NCBI GenBank assembly: GCA_010015745.1
Contig: ML978164.1
Location: forward strand, 378,445 to 442,444
Source of the DNA: Setomelanomma holmii
Lineage: Eukaryota > Ascomycota > Dothideomycetes > Pleosporales > Phaeosphaeriaceae
DNA length: 64,000 bases
Direction: 5' to 3'
Part shown: one piece after another, positions 1 through 12,461 of the stretch
Position numbering within the stretch: position 1 is the stretch's first letter
How the letters are laid out: each line of letters starts with the position of its first letter
The notes under the pieces: model-generated
The model's input: the letters and a program-made list of their open reading frames with translations, nothing else
The model's database searches: none
Told to the model about the DNA's origin: nothing
Made by a program: the position numbers and the translations under genes

Positions 1-121
1 AATCGAGCATCGCACGGCACACCAACCAGAACGGCAACACATGGCAACAGAGACGCTGGGACTTTGACTAGGCTAGATGGCATGACACCAGTGCAGCGCA
101 AGTTGAAGGCCGCGAGAAGAC

Positions 122-907
122 TCAGTAGACATGCAAGCCCAGAAAATCATCAGCAGGAGCGATTCGCGGCTTGTGAGGCAAGTTAGGGTTGACACTGGCA
201 TTGCTTCTAGAAAGCACATCCGCACAATGCATAGCGCGAAAATACCAATCCTTGAAATTGGCACAATTAGAGCACTCCCGAGCAGTAACAAAGTCTTGGT
301 AAGAGCATAGTGGAAGCAAGTACTGCACAGGTTGTAGTGCGTATGATAGGTGACCTGGTTCCGCTCTCCACGGTAGGTCATGATTGAGAAACAGCGAGAT
401 CAGATGAAGAGCTTTCCTGATTTCGTCGTCATCGTTTCTGTCTTGAATTGAGTGGCTCATCACGACTTCTCTCATCCTCCAGGAGGTTGAGCGGATGCTA
501 TTCCATTTTCTGTGTGCGTTCCGCACCGATTTTCGCGTCAACTGCACGTCTGACCTTCCCCGGATCTGCACGGGCATCGCAACATCTATACCCCAGCAGA
601 TATCAATATGCCACCGGCACATGAGCAACTTAAACACCAATCTAGGAAAGGAGCCGGAAGTTTGTGAGCGCATGCAGCGAAACGCTAATGCTCCCCACAG
701 TTCGTTTACACATCCTTGCCAGGTTTCAATATGGACGTCCAGTTTAGACTTTCTTCCGGCTCTACTCGCGACGACTAGTATTGCAACGTTGGAGTGGTAA
801 GGTGACCAAATGTGACAGACGTCGGGGCGAAAGGAGCGGACTTTGCCCGGATTTGCTAAGCGGATGTTTGCTATAACCTGAATACTGGCAAAGAATGCCT
901 TCATGTC
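122..907 (-). CDS. Hypothetical protein, possibly one exon of a larger gene
   Basis: An open frame of about 261 codons runs from the ATG at 907; the frame itself stays open to about 940 without another ATG. I recognise no domain. The N-terminal half is mixed hydrophobic and basic and rich in Trp, Cys and His. The middle has an acidic stretch (DRNDDDE). The C-terminal part carries a short CSNCANF motif that alone is not enough for a zinc finger. The length and lack of stops favour a real coding exon, but no splice sites or family match support it. It lies head to head with the GH43 gene starting at 947, so the two could share an upstream region. Confidence 0.35.
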   Translation of the reverse strand, partial: DMKAFFASIQVIANIRLANPGKVRSFRPDVCHIWSPYHSNVAILVVASRAGRKSKLDVHIETWQGCVNELWGALAFRCMRSQTSGSFPRLVFKLLMCRWHIDICWGIDVAMPVQIRGRSDVQLTRKSVRNAHRKWNSIRSTSWRMREVVMSHSIQDRNDDDEIRKALHLISLFLNHDLPWRAEPGHLSYALQPVQYLLPLCSYQDFVTARECSNCANFKDWYFRAMHCADVLSRSNASVNPNLPHKPRIAPADDFLGLHVY

Positions 908-946
908 TGGTGCAACATAACACGATATCTGTTGCGACAACTCGAT

Positions 947-2444
947 ATGCGCATCATTGCATCTGCAGCATGTGCTCTGCTGGCTTCGGCCGTGAGCGCC
1001 ACACTACAGATCGTACCTGGTGCGACTTGGACAGCTGTAAACACAGGCCACGATCAGAAAGTGGGAGTGCATCTAACAAGCATCGCAGTCCAACACCGGC
1101 GAGCATATTCAGGCTCACGGAGGAGGGATGCTGAAAATCAGTGATAGGTGGTATTGGTATGCTTGTGCTCGTTCTCCCAGATCAATGAACCAACGCACTG
1201 ACACAATGTAGGGTAGGCGAAGACAAGACCAACGGCACAGCGTTCATGAACATCAACTGCTACTCGTCCACCAACCTCGTCGAGTGGACTTATGAAGGCG
1301 CACTGCTGTCGCAGACTGCATCAGGCGACACTGGACCTGGCCGTGTCATCGAGCGTCCCAAGGTCATCTTCAACAAGAAGACCAACAAGTACGTTATGTG
1401 GATGCACATCGACAGCGCGAACTATGGCGAGGCCAAGATCGGTGTGGCAACTGGTGATAGTGTGTGTGGCAAGTACACCTACCTGCGCAGCGAGCAGCCT
1501 CTTGGTTTCCAAAGTCGCGATATGGGTCTTTATGTCGACGATGACGGGACTGGCTATGTACTTACCGAAGATGTATGTCCTACCCTCCTTTTTGCACTAC
1601 AGTCAAGTCCGCTCACACTCCTCAGCGCCAAAACGGCCTCCGGATCAACCTCCTCTCCTCCGACTACCTCACGATAACGCGCAATATCTACACCTTCCCC
1701 GAAAAATACGAAGCGCCCACCATCGCCAAAATGAACGGCGTCTACTTCATGTTCGCCTCCCAACTCACCGGCTGGAACCCCAACGACAATTACTACAGCA
1801 CGTCCACCTCTCTCTCCGGCCCGTGGTCCTCGTGGAAGAAGTTCGCTGACTCGGGCTCGAACACGTACGCTTCCCAAACCACGTTTGTACTCCCTGTTGG
1901 TGACGGGTTCACGTACATGGGCGATCGCTGGGTGAGCAGCAATTTGATGCGAAGCACATATGTTTGGCTTCCGCTGCAGATCTCCGGTACTACTGCTACG
2001 ATGAAAAACGCGGTCAACTGGGTGCTCGACGGTACGTCAGGAAGCATGATTTCCGGGCCCAGCGAGACACAGCCTGAAGGCGAGTCCGCGACATTTTCCA
2101 ACGGCGCAAAAGTCATTTCCTGCTCTGGGTGCTCGGGTGGGAAAGCAGCTGGGTACATTGGTGGGTCGAGCGGTGGTGCGGTGGTGTTTAGTAACGTGCA
2201 GAGTAGTGTGAGCACACGCACGACCATTAGAATTAAGCATTTGAATGGCGATAGTTCTCAGCGGGTTGCGGATGTGGCTGTCAATGGGCAGAGTCAGAGG
2301 GTTGCGTTTTTGCCGAATGGAGGGACGGATCCGGGGAGTAGTGTTGTGCATGTGGATTTGAAGCAGGGTGCGAATGAGGTGAAGATCAGTATGCAGGGAG
2401 GGTATGGGCCGGATATTGATCGGCTTATGGTACCGCAGTCGTGA
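947..2444 (+). CDS. Secreted glycoside hydrolase family 43 with C-terminal CBM35-like domain
   Basis: Four exons (947-1036, 1089-1156, 1212-1572, 1626-2444) joined across introns of 52, 55 and 53 nt give 445 aa. Residues 1-18 are a signal peptide. The GH43 propeller starts at TWTASNTGEHIQAHGGG, a stretch that appears only when intron 1 is taken as 1037-1088, which decides that model. ERPKV (about residue 102) and EAPTI (about 202) sit where GH43 enzymes carry acidic active-site residues. From about 319 a domain beginning EGESATFSNGAKV and ending DIDRLMV is typical of CBM35 beta-sandwiches. The arrangement is that of fungal exo-beta-1,3-galactanases (GH43 subfamily 24), which trim arabinogalactan side chains. 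The family call is firm. The substrate is inferred. Confidence 0.9.
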
Positions 2445-3063
2445 GAAGGTATTGGGTAGATGATCGGAGTGGTGCTCGGTGGTGGTGTGGTAATTGTAAG
2501 GAGGACTGAAAAAGGATTGAGGTTGAGGAAGGTCACCAATGCAGAAGTATGAGTCTTCTCGGAGTACGCTCTGAACCCTTTTGCAAGAGCACTTCTTCTT
2601 CTGCTCAAGCAAACACAGTAGTCACTTTCTGGTGTGCGCGATTCTGTGCAGGGCCTGCGAGTCATGTCCCAACTCGTGGCGCGTTATGTGTTTCAACTAC
2701 TGCCGGCAGGTCCAAAGTCACAGTTCGCGACACAAGCGCGTCGCAAAGTGCTCCCGTAAGCGCTGCGGCGTTCAATAGAATAACTTGAAAGTTACTCATT
2801 TAGGCAGTTTGCTAGAGATGTGAAATTTGTGCGGTTTGCATATGTCAATGCATCTCTTGGAACGCCAATCCAGAAGTGCTTCGAGGGGGAGCGGTCATCG
2901 AGGCATTGCCTTACGATCACGAGACTGGTTTATCGGTAGAGAACGATTCAAGGTATGATTAAAGTTGCAGAGCTGTCCTGCAGCTGCAGAGATCGTGCGG
3001 AAACGGAAATATGTACAATTGGCAAAAGGGCGGATTTGAGAGCAACCTTGACGATATCTGAGT

Positions 3064-3811
3064 TCAAGAAACGAACCGCAACGTCCTCTTAGCCTGTCCC
3101 TTTGTCTTCGCTATCGTTCCAGCACCCGCACCTGCAGCTGCAGCTGTAGTCTTCATATTCCCAACGACGAACTGCGCTGCAGCAGGTCCATCTCTCCCGT
3201 AAGTCAAATGCGGTGCGAGAATGACACTTTGACCCGCACAGATCAAGTCGCCATTATGACAGACGACCTTCGTGTCCGCTGCAGCGACATTTCCGACTGG
3301 TTTGCCATTGTCTGGGTCGCCAAAGATGACTGCGCTGTTGACGAAAGCTGAGTCTTGGGTAGAGAGCATGCTTGCGGCATTGTGTACAAGTTGACCCCCT
3401 TGCCTACTCATTGTCAGCATTTGTGCTCCTCAACACGGGATGAAAGTGTATAACATACGAGTAGCCAGCCATGACCAAACTCGTATCTGGACACTGCGCC
3501 CTCACCATCCCAACCATCTTCGCCATCAATGCACTACCACCTTTATCTCCTCCAGCAAGGAAACCAGGAATATCAGCGGGGTACTCGATGCCCTGAACCG
3601 CGACGTTGCCTGCGCCAATCATGGAGCCGATGGCGGAGACGAAGGGTGGGCCGGCGACGGTGCCCATGTTACCTGTCTCAGTGGTGCCGCGGGCGAAGAG
3701 AACGGTCATGGGCTTGCAGGCCCCGCCATTCGTAAGGTCGCTTTGCGTGCTGGACGTCAGGGCGGCGAGGGTAAGGGTTGGGAGGGAGAAGAGGTGGTAG
3801 AGGGATCTCAT
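3064..3811 (-). CDS. Cutinase (serine esterase, CE5)
   Basis: Two exons, 3811-3459 and 3403-3064, joined across a 55-nt intron, encode 230 aa. The intron splits the nucleophile codon, so the GYSQGG motif appears only after splicing. The catalytic triad is visible: Ser118 in GYSQGG, Asp170 in CHNGDLIC and His183 in APHLTYG. The N-terminus is a signal peptide and the mature start has the usual cutinase Cys (GGACKPMTVLFARGTTE). The length is normal. The C-terminal tail after the His is longer than average and rich in Ala and Gly. Secreted cutinases hydrolyse the ester bonds of plant cutin or related polyesters. The start at 3811 is preferred over an upstream in-frame ATG at 4018 because only it places the signal peptide at the N-terminus. 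Confidence 0.92.
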
Positions 3812-5206
3812 GGCGGTTGTGGTAGAAGGGCTGATTAGGATTAGTAGAAGTATGAATATGGAAAGAACCAGTCTGTGTATCAAGTGAAGAATAAAAAAAG
3901 CGACAACTAGAATGTTGGACGAGAGAACTATCTTCTTATGAGATCTATGCGATATGTGGAGCCTGTCGAGGTATACCTGTAGCGGACCGTAAGAGAGCGG
4001 TGTATACAAATATGTCATGTTTCATAGTCGAGTTGAGCATACCGTTAGACGTCATGCGCTCCTTGGAATAGCCATTTTCGTTGGAATTTTGAAGCAAATT
4101 TGATTCTGTTCAGGCAAACACACCATACATCCTCAGGATGCCGTATGCGATTGTGGACTTCGGTTCTGGATCTGGCTTCGCTTACAGGACAACTTGCCGA
4201 ATGAGACTGCAAATGACAGCGGTTCGATGGATGTGCCCGGACGATCTGCGACAGGTTCTGGGATTCCCAACGGAGGAACATCCGAATTGCGGCCTCTAAT
4301 TGTGGCCCAGGTGGTAAATCCGGCACTCTGAGAAGGTTCTGAAGCGCTTGGTAGCGTATCTCTGCGGCATCGCGGGATGCGGTTAGTCGTGCGAGTTGCA
4401 TTGAGCTCACACTCGAATCATCTATGCGACTGTGGATACTTTTTACGACTCGAGGTTGTTCTCGGGAAGGATGTAGTATGGCACTTGGTCACCGCCGCAG
4501 GCGAGCAAGCAGTCTAGGAGGAATCGCTCGCATCATTGGGGTTCATGGGCATAGGAACGACTTGAGCAAGTCGGTCTTTTGATTCCAGCTCATATCGCGA
4601 ATCGTGTTTCGTATGGATGCGTGATCTTCTGCGGCAAAGTGGTTTCAGATGTTTTGTTCCATGAGTGTTTGGCGCTGGACAACGGTCGTGCCTCATTATT
4701 CCGAGGCTTGGTGAGCTTGTTCAACGTACTTTTTGCGATTACGTCGTACTTCCATCTCTTTTGGCGAAGTTGTATCCATTGCCGTGGCATCGGTCATCAA
4801 TTGCAAATGTCGCATCGCGCAAATGCGCACTCAATGCATGCCGCAAGCTGTTACCCGGTAGTGGGACAACTGACCATGCGTCGCAAGGTCGCATCGCATC
4901 TCGCATTCTATTTGAGTCATCGAGATTGCTGACAGAGCAGATCTCGATCGTCAGAGGCGTTGCGCAACGCATACAGACACCGTGAAGGGCGTGTACAGTG
5001 TCAGGAAGAAGGGCGGAGTCAGCGCCTTCGGCATTCGGCATGCCGCACGTAGCAACCCCACCAAGCCCAGAAAGGAAGGTATTTCGAACATTACCATTTC
5101 TAAGTCTTACACAGTCCGACTTGTAAGGCTGAACTTCCTACTCGACATCTCGCCAACATTATCCGCACTCTTGCTTTACAAGTACACGCATAATAAATCC
5201 GGCAAG

Positions 5207-5907
5207 ATGGTTCTCAAAGTCCTTCCCCTCGAAAAATCCGACTTCTCAGCCTTTGTCCGCATCCAAATCGCCGCCTTCACATCCAGCCAAAACGCCATGA
5301 CTGCTCTCCTGACACCTTCTCCCATGCCATCCGACTACGTCCAAAAATCAATCGACAAGCACATAAAATCCTGGCGCGAAGAAGCCGACGTCACGTATCT
5401 AAAAGTCATTGACACGGACCTTGACGGCGCCATGATTGCTGGCGCGAAGTGGCGCATCAATGAGAAAGAGCGCACGGAAGAGCAGATTCAGCTCATGTTG
5501 CCGGTGCCGGGGAAGGATGAGGAAGGACGGCCGGCGGCGCAAGATTTCATCAGGTATTTGGCGAGGGTGAGAAGGGAGTATATGGGAACCAAGCCATTTT
5601 ACTGTACGTTGCTGATCATTCGAAACGTGGATCTAGACTTACTCATATAGTTTTACACATTCTGGCGACGGATCCCGCGCATCATAGGCGCGGTGCAGGG
5701 CAGATATTGATTGAATGGGGCACGAAGCAGGCGGACAAGGCACAGCTACCTTCATTTTTGGAATCGACATTGGTTGGACGGCCGTTGTATACGAGAATGG
5801 GCTTCACGCCACGACATAAAGAGCATTTTGATCTGAGTAAGTATGGTCTGCAGGGCACGGATACGAGCACGGTCATGATTCGAGAGCCGTTGTTGTATGT
5901 CATGTAA
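5207..5907 (+). CDS. GNAT-family N-acetyltransferase
   Basis: Two exons, 5207-5603 and 5651-5907, separated by a 47-nt intron, give 217 aa. The start MVLKVLPLEKSDF is typical of fungal GNAT proteins of the small-molecule type. Motif A after the splice reads ILATDPAHHRRGAGQILIEWG and holds the acetyl-CoA pyrophosphate loop (R-R-G-A-G). The C-terminal YTRMGF motif is the usual motif B. The substrate cannot be told from sequence; proteins of this build in filamentous fungi are mostly uncharacterised. There is no signal peptide, so a cytosolic enzyme is inferred. Confidence 0.85.
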
Positions 5908-6029
5908 GATCGAGGAAACACTCAATGGTGTTGAGAAGTCCAAATACAGCTTCAAACGTGTTCCAGATTGTCTACAATGATCCCATTAAGATGACAACGA
6001 TGGCGAAGTGCACTGCGAACACAACCAGC

Positions 6030-6774
6030 CTAGAACCAATACATAACTCCTGCATCTTTATCTTGCCTCGCCACCTCGCTCCCCAGTCTACCCGGTCCTG
6101 TAATACTGCCAAATGCTGGCGTCTTCGAATCATAACTTCCCATCCCCCAGAACCACACCTTGATTTGCTGATGATTTTCCATGAAAGTTATGACCTGGTC
6201 GAACAGCAGCTTATCCTCCCAAGACTCATATACTTCCCAATCATGCGGAAATCCCACCATACCCATTTCCCATGCTAGCGACTCGAGCTTGCTGCATTGG
6301 TCAAGAAAGTACAAGAACAGCTCAACTAGCTCGCGCGGAACTGGCTTCATGTACATAGAAGGCTGCGCGATGACTAATCGCTTGATACTGGTGAGTGCGG
6401 GCTCGATGCAGTCGAAGAAGGCGTTGGCGCAGTCGATGCCGCAGATCTTGATGCACTTGTTGGCGACGAGGTAGGATAGTGCTTCTCCGCGGATTTGGTG
6501 CGAGACTCGGAAGAGTGCGAGACTGAGTACGGTCTTGCCAAAGTGCTGAGCTTTAGTCTCATGACTGATGGTGACTACTTCAAGCCGCGAGTAGATGCCG
6601 TAGGAGTAGATGAGGTTGCGAATTTCGCCAGGCAAGCGTAGGAAGGGCGAGTTGATGCGATTTTGTTCGGGCTAGTAACAGATTAGCGATTTGAGTACGC
6701 GTGGTCTTGATCTTTGCTCTTACAGTGGCAGTGCGTTTCAGGAGCTTTGCGATCTTGCGCGTGAAGATCGGCAT
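6030..6774 (-). CDS. F-box-like hypothetical protein
   Basis: Two exons, 6774-6724 (17 codons) and 6671-6030, joined in phase 0 across a 51-nt intron, give 230 aa. The segment NSPFLRLPGEIRNLIYSYGI is the short LPxEIRNxIY motif that opens a very large family of Dothideomycete and Sordariomycete proteins related to F-box domains. The rest (for example SLALFRVSHQIRGEALSYL) follows the usual pattern of that family. These proteins are assumed to act as substrate adaptors of SCF ubiquitin ligases or as degenerate relatives. No partner or substrate can be named. Confidence 0.75.
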
Positions 6775-7086
6775 TCTGGCAATGTTGTGTTGGTATCGAC
6801 GAGGCTCTAAGATGAGCTGCTCATGTCCGTTGTGTGAATGGCGGCGCTTTACCTAACATAGCTTAGCGGCGAAATGAATAAAACACTCGATCCAGCAACG
6901 AGCGGCGTATGGAAACGGGCCGTCATGAATCGTGTCTATGTTCAGAGCATCATCACGGCGACTTATGGGAGGCTTCAATGTAAGTATGGGTAATGCTATA
7001 TCTATCTACTGTTAACATCTACCTGGCGCAATGATGATCAGGGCGCAGCAACTATCTTCTCATAGCGGGACATGCCATCCTCGGCC

Positions 7087-9323
7087 TCAAACATCTCGCC
7101 ACGATCCAAAGTCCCAGCCGCGCACCGAGGTATCGACATGATAGAGTTCACTTCGAAACGTCTCGCTCGTCTGCTGCATGATGACTGGTGTTGCCAGAGC
7201 GGCGCTCGCTCTCCTATTGGCCGTCGATGGATAGTGACCAGGGGACAGATATTCATTACCCATTGTGTTCGGCATGTTCTGCGACCTGGCTTGTATCCTA
7301 GCTTCACGCTCCTCAAGCAATGTCCTTTCAGGATATGGAGATGGTGATGGTGTGGGCAAGTAAGGATTCTTGGATGACGAGTTCAAAGGCGCAGCGCTGT
7401 GTCTTCTACGAGCCATGATCCCCAAGGGCTCGGTACGACGGCGCAGATGAGGTGTACTGCGCTGCGCAGCCAAAGGCTTTGGTTCGTGATAGCGTTGTTG
7501 GCTCGGTATTGTTGGTTGCTCGGCAGCCGATCGCAGGTGATGAAGTGAGTCTTCCACGGCTCTAAAAGGTTGAGGTTTGGATGTGTCTTTCGCTTCAGCT
7601 TCGACAGCCGGAGAGACTGACGTTCGCGATTTGCGTCCTAGGACACTCGAATGTTTGCCCCTCAGGTCAAACGATGACTTGCGCGCAATCGACTTCGCGA
7701 ACTGGACCACATTGTTCGAGTAAGGTTTTACCCATGATTTAAAATCAGTGGACAGAAAGTTCGCCGACTGCGCCGTCGTTGTCTGAGAGGTATCAGTAAT
7801 GCAACTGGAAACATTAAATGTGAGGCGCGTATAGTATTGTGCTCGGCAATAGTAGGTTTGCTCACTTGAGACTCGTCATCTGCAGCGCTATCGTGGCGCG
7901 AATGTTGCTTGTAGTGGATCTTGACAGCAAGGTCTTCAGTTACGTCCTCGTACATGGACTCGGGAATTGAGTAGGTTGATCGCTTAGCGAACATTGCCTG
8001 TTGAATGGCACTAGACGGATGCGAATCGAGCGCGGTTGCAGAAGCCAATCGTCTGGCTTGCGACGTAGTGTTGAAGGTGGCCTGAAGTTGCTCTCGATCC
8101 TCGACCGTCGCTCTCCGAGACGAGGTGTAGCCGACAGAGGAGCATCGGTTTCGAGTCGCGACGTTCGTCGCACCAATAGCGTGATTGACAGTGTCGCTAG
8201 ATTGAACGCTCGGGCCTTTAGTGTAGTTCAAGGTTGGTCGTTGTGGTGGGATATCGGATGCTGCGTTGCCGTTCTGCCGACTTCCCACGACCCCGGCAGG
8301 ATCATAGAGTTCCTTGTGCAGTGTTGAACGTTGGATCTGGGATGAAGGGAGAGGCATCTTATTCTGATTGTCGACAGAACTTGGCGGTGATGTCTTAGCA
8401 GTAGAAGCACTCTCTCGAGATGACGCGTGGTCGTGCTCCCATTGCGCCAGCATAGAGGAGTTGATAATTCCTGGCGGAAGTGATGATGAACTACTTCGTG
8501 ATGCCGGCTGCTGGAAAGACACTGGTGGGCATGATTTTGGTCGATTTGAACGTCTGACGCTTTGCTGAGAATGAGTAGCGAGAGGTATTTGGCTTTGACT
8601 CAAAGGCAAGCTCGTTGAACATTTGGGTCCATAGTAAGAAGACGCCTCCTGCTCCGGACGTTGCTGCACTGGCTGAGACGCATTCGATGCTAAGCCGGCG
8701 TTGTTGCCATGCACAACGGGTCGTGAGTACCCGGCTAATTGAGAAGCCGAAGCAACATGGCGGAACTGCGACTCACGGCGAAGTTCTGCATTCCAATGTT
8801 GATGTACCATGTCCGCTTGGACCTCTCTCGCTTTCTTGTCTTTCACGAACTGAGCAATGACTTGACCAATCATGGCTCGAGCCTCTGGAGGCGCAAAGAC
8901 TCCCTGCTTGTGCTTCGTCGACTCAACGCCAAAAGCAACAGCACTGATGGGACAAGACTCCATGAGTTGTAGTTCGGTACGATTATGGAGTTCATAGCCA
9001 GTCCCCGTCCAGTACATGCAAGTCTCGAGCACCCACTCGGGGTACTTCTTTGCGCAGTCGTTCATCCTGCTGGTGAGGAGCAGGAACAGAACGTGTTGGA
9101 CTTTGTAAGCGTTGTCGCTTGGAGCAGGCAAACTTGGCGGATGACACTCATGTCGGAACTTTCTCACGAGGTTGACATTGAGTGGGAACGGGTAGGTAGG
9201 CGGGCTAGCCGATGACGCAGGCGTCTGCGATATCGTGGGAATATCATTGGTATGCAAGTGATTCGAATTGTGCTTCGTGGGCGTTGAGGGTTTATAGATG
9301 ATTGATTTGACCCTGTTTAACAT
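7087..9323 (-). CDS. Large, mostly disordered hypothetical protein (717 aa)
   Basis: Exons 9323-7866 and 7782-7087, joined in phase 0 across an 83-nt intron, give 717 aa. An ordered N-terminal domain (about residues 45-175) contains NLVRKFRHECH, WVLETCMYWTGTGYELHNRTEL and a helix with QVIAQFVKDKKAREVQADM. The remainder is low-complexity sequence rich in Ser, Gln, Pro and Arg with many SxR/RxxS patterns that would suit phosphorylation. I do not recognise the N-terminal domain. Disorder plus basic Ser-rich tracts suggests a regulatory or scaffold protein, but that is inference only. There is no signal peptide or membrane segment. Confidence 0.75.
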
Positions 9324-10039
9324 GACGGGGATTACATAGGTCGCAATGAGTGACTTCGAGGTACCTAGAACACGTCAGGGTTGTCGTTGTGCGATTTTGG
9401 AGGTGCTCACCACACGGAGAAAGTAGCAGCGCCTGTGAATGAGCCCAAGAATACACAAACAGGAAAGAAGAAACCGATAAGTTGGCTTGAAAGATAGGGT
9501 ACGAGGCGCAAAGGATGTGTTGCAGCGAGAAGACAACAGCGCTCGCACTGACAACAACAGGAAGGGTACTCGACGCAGTTCATCTGGCATACGTGAACAA
9601 TTGTTTGGCAGAGGTGGCTGGTGGTGCCATACTTGCTGCTTGTTCCCAGCATTTAGGGAGTGGTCGGTCGAGGTTCAGAGGAACCACGGCTGCACTCCGC
9701 ACTTTGAGGGGCCGTACCAAAGCTGGCACTCGATGCAAAAACACTGTATTTGAGGCAGACAGGATATATGTGAAACACACACAAGTCAGTTGGATGTAGC
9801 ATATATCCGAAGAAGAATATTCATGTATTTCCTTTTCAGGAGCTCGTCGCTGACGGCGACCGGGCTGAGGTGGGAGCATGGTGGCACTAAAGACGAGCTT
9901 ACCCACTGGATCACCGACGTGTGGAGAACCACGGGTCTCTCTATTGTCGCATTTCGCCGATGACGCCAAGTCCTGTTGATGATCGCTGTCCAGCCCGTCG
10001 TCCATCGATCGCGTGCAGAGCATCTTGCTTGGGGCCCTC

Positions 10040-11730
10040 TCACAGCGTGTAGCGGAACTGGGGGTTCTTCATATCTGTAAGATCGTCCTCGTACGCATGG
10101 TCGAAGCCCTCCATGGTACCGGCCTTATCGCGCTTCGCGTTCTCCCAAATGCATAAATAGCGGTAGACGATGGCCAATGCAGCAGCAGCGATCGACGTGG
10201 TGAAAACAGCGATGAATCCGGGTGCGTAGACTGGAGCGTCTTTGGGCTTGAAGAGAAGGGGTCCAACGAAGTTGCCTACTCGTCCGTCAGCATTCTCAAG
10301 AGATATCTGGTACGGTTTAGAGCTGCGCACCGAGACAATATCCAACAAAGATACCAGAAGAAGTCACCGATCGCTTCGTGTACCCGGCAGTGTTCGCAAT
10401 CTGGAGACCCATGAGCACCGCATACGCGCCTCCGAACGAAGCGAGAATATAGCAAGCGAATAGCAGACCACCTTTCTCGTGACGAGGCAGCCGCCATAGT
10501 AGGATCGAGGCTGTCATTGTTCCGCATTGGCAAGCAACGATAAGCCAGGTCCGGATGCCCTTGAACTTGTAGGTGATGTAGGGTACTGTGAGCTCGATAG
10601 TGCCAATGACAGCGCCTGCGGGAAAAGTGAGAAGCAGGGAGTTGAGCCTATTGAAACCAAAGCCGTTTATGACTATAAGAAGAGTATGGAGTCAGTATAC
10701 ATATCGCCTTCGATTTGCACGATAATACTTACTAATTGGGATGAAGGACGATACTGGACCATTGGCGATCATCATCAGGAACGCAATACTGAAGATCAAC
10801 CAGAACCTGATATCGCGTAGCGACTCCCATACTTGGTCGATCTTGAAGTGCTTGTTGCGCACACCGGAGTTGTTCTCGCGCATACGTGCGACGGCAATGT
10901 ATCGCTCGCGATCATTGAACCCCCTCGCTCGAATCGGATCTGGCGGCATGAGGAACAGGATGACCACGGCCCAAAGGACAGTGATCGCCCCAGCGACGAT
11001 ATACATATACTGCCAGCTGTGGAGACCGCCACCAGTGATGTGCCCGAGTCCATAGTTGATCAAAGGCGAGACCGCAGAAACGTATCCGGTTGCGCAGTAC
11101 CACGCGCCCATGCGCAGGGCTTGTTCCCGCTTCTTATACCAGCCACCCACGATTAACATGAACATGGGAGACACACCAGACTCGAGAAAACCTAAGAAGA
11201 ATCGCTGGGCGTAGAAGCCTTGCCAGTTGTGACAAGCTGCGCTGCACATGAGGCAGACGCCCCAAACCGCAACAATACCGGATGCGACTCGCTCGATCGG
11301 CCACCGCTGTGCCATCAAGATGGCTGGGTAGCTGCCGACGATGAAGCCAAGGTAGAAGATAGACGCGGACATGGAATACCGGTTGCCACTGGTCAAGTGA
11401 AGATCTGTACGAAGTCCGAAAAGTGCCTGGCTGTGTCAATATAGAATCCCATACAAGAGCTCATACAGTACGTACAGCTTGCGACAACATGGCCTTGTCG
11501 TAGTACTGCAGACCATATGTGATGATCAACAGCGACAAGAGCTTCCGGTCCAGTCTGCGGACAAGCTTCTTCTCCTCCTCGGGCGTCCACGCTTCGTCTC
11601 CAACATACTGAGCAAGGACTCTTACTGCTTCATCCTGGTGTATCGTGTCAATGGTCTTGGAGTGTTTCAAGTCCTCGAGGGTCCTTGGTGTGCTATCATG
11701 AGCCTCGATGCTGTACTTCTCGTCCGCCAT
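10040..11730 (-). CDS. MFS transporter, allantoate permease / anion:cation symporter family
   Basis: Four exons (11730-11476, 11426-10733, 10672-10331, 10275-10040) with introns of 49, 60 and 55 nt give 508 aa, the usual length for the Dal5/Tna1-type ACS family. The cytosolic N-terminus leads into RRLDRKLLSLL, then YDKAMLSQAALFGLR in the first membrane segment. GFLESGVSPMFMLIVGGWY carries the family GxxESGxxP motif. The halves of the carrier are split by a hydrophilic loop around RENNSGVRNKHFKIDQVWE. The tail ends FRYTL. Substrates in the family include allantoate, nicotinate, pantothenate and organic anions; the actual substrate is unknown. It probably sits in the plasma membrane. Confidence 0.9.
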
Positions 11731-12461
11731 GGTTCCTGTAGAGTAGAAGAGTAGAAACAGAGGTACAACAGGAAGAATGGGCGTACGATTGATCGACGTG
11801 GGAATGCAGGTGCTCAGGTCGGATTTAAAGAGTCAAGGATATAACCGCACTGCAGTCGCAAATAGGCGAAGCTTGATCATCGCACGACATGCTTACACAC
11901 AGCCGTTTCTGCAATAATCCGATTTGGCAGGAATGCCATGGCCAAGGAATGGCGTTCCAATTGTGCGGGGAAGGACGCCACCGAAGTGCCATCGTGGGGC
12001 TTGGAATATCGGAATCTGGGGTTGGCGCGCTGAGTTGTGAGTGTCGAGTCAACGCAGAACAACAGCGATTGGCTGATACTTCGAACACGGCACGCTCAGC
12101 GAAGCGCAAACTTCACGGCCGTCAATTTTCGGTAATTCGAAGACTTCGCGAAGCTCGGAATGATGAAGAATCGCGAGCCGACAATGTGGTTGTTGCATCT
12201 GTACGGCGTTGTGATCAGCAGAGCGTCATGAGGGAGATCACGCCAAGGAATGCACGGGATTTCGCGTCGCGGGGAAATGGCCCCCCCACCCCCTGGATGG
12301 CCCACATTTCTTCGCAGACTTCACATCAAGGCCTCAAAATGCAGAAAACACTATGCAACCAATAAACGGACCAACCACCGAGGGGATCTACAGTACAAGA
12401 AAACAGCGACAAGACAGCTACCATGAGACATCCTGATCTCCCTCCACGACCAATCAGCCCA

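Noticed and set aside
4045..4410. 121-codon minus-strand ORF (MSSMQLARLTASRD...)
   Set aside because: The first half looks protein-like, but the rest is low in coding character and no partner exon or domain was found; could be a remnant.
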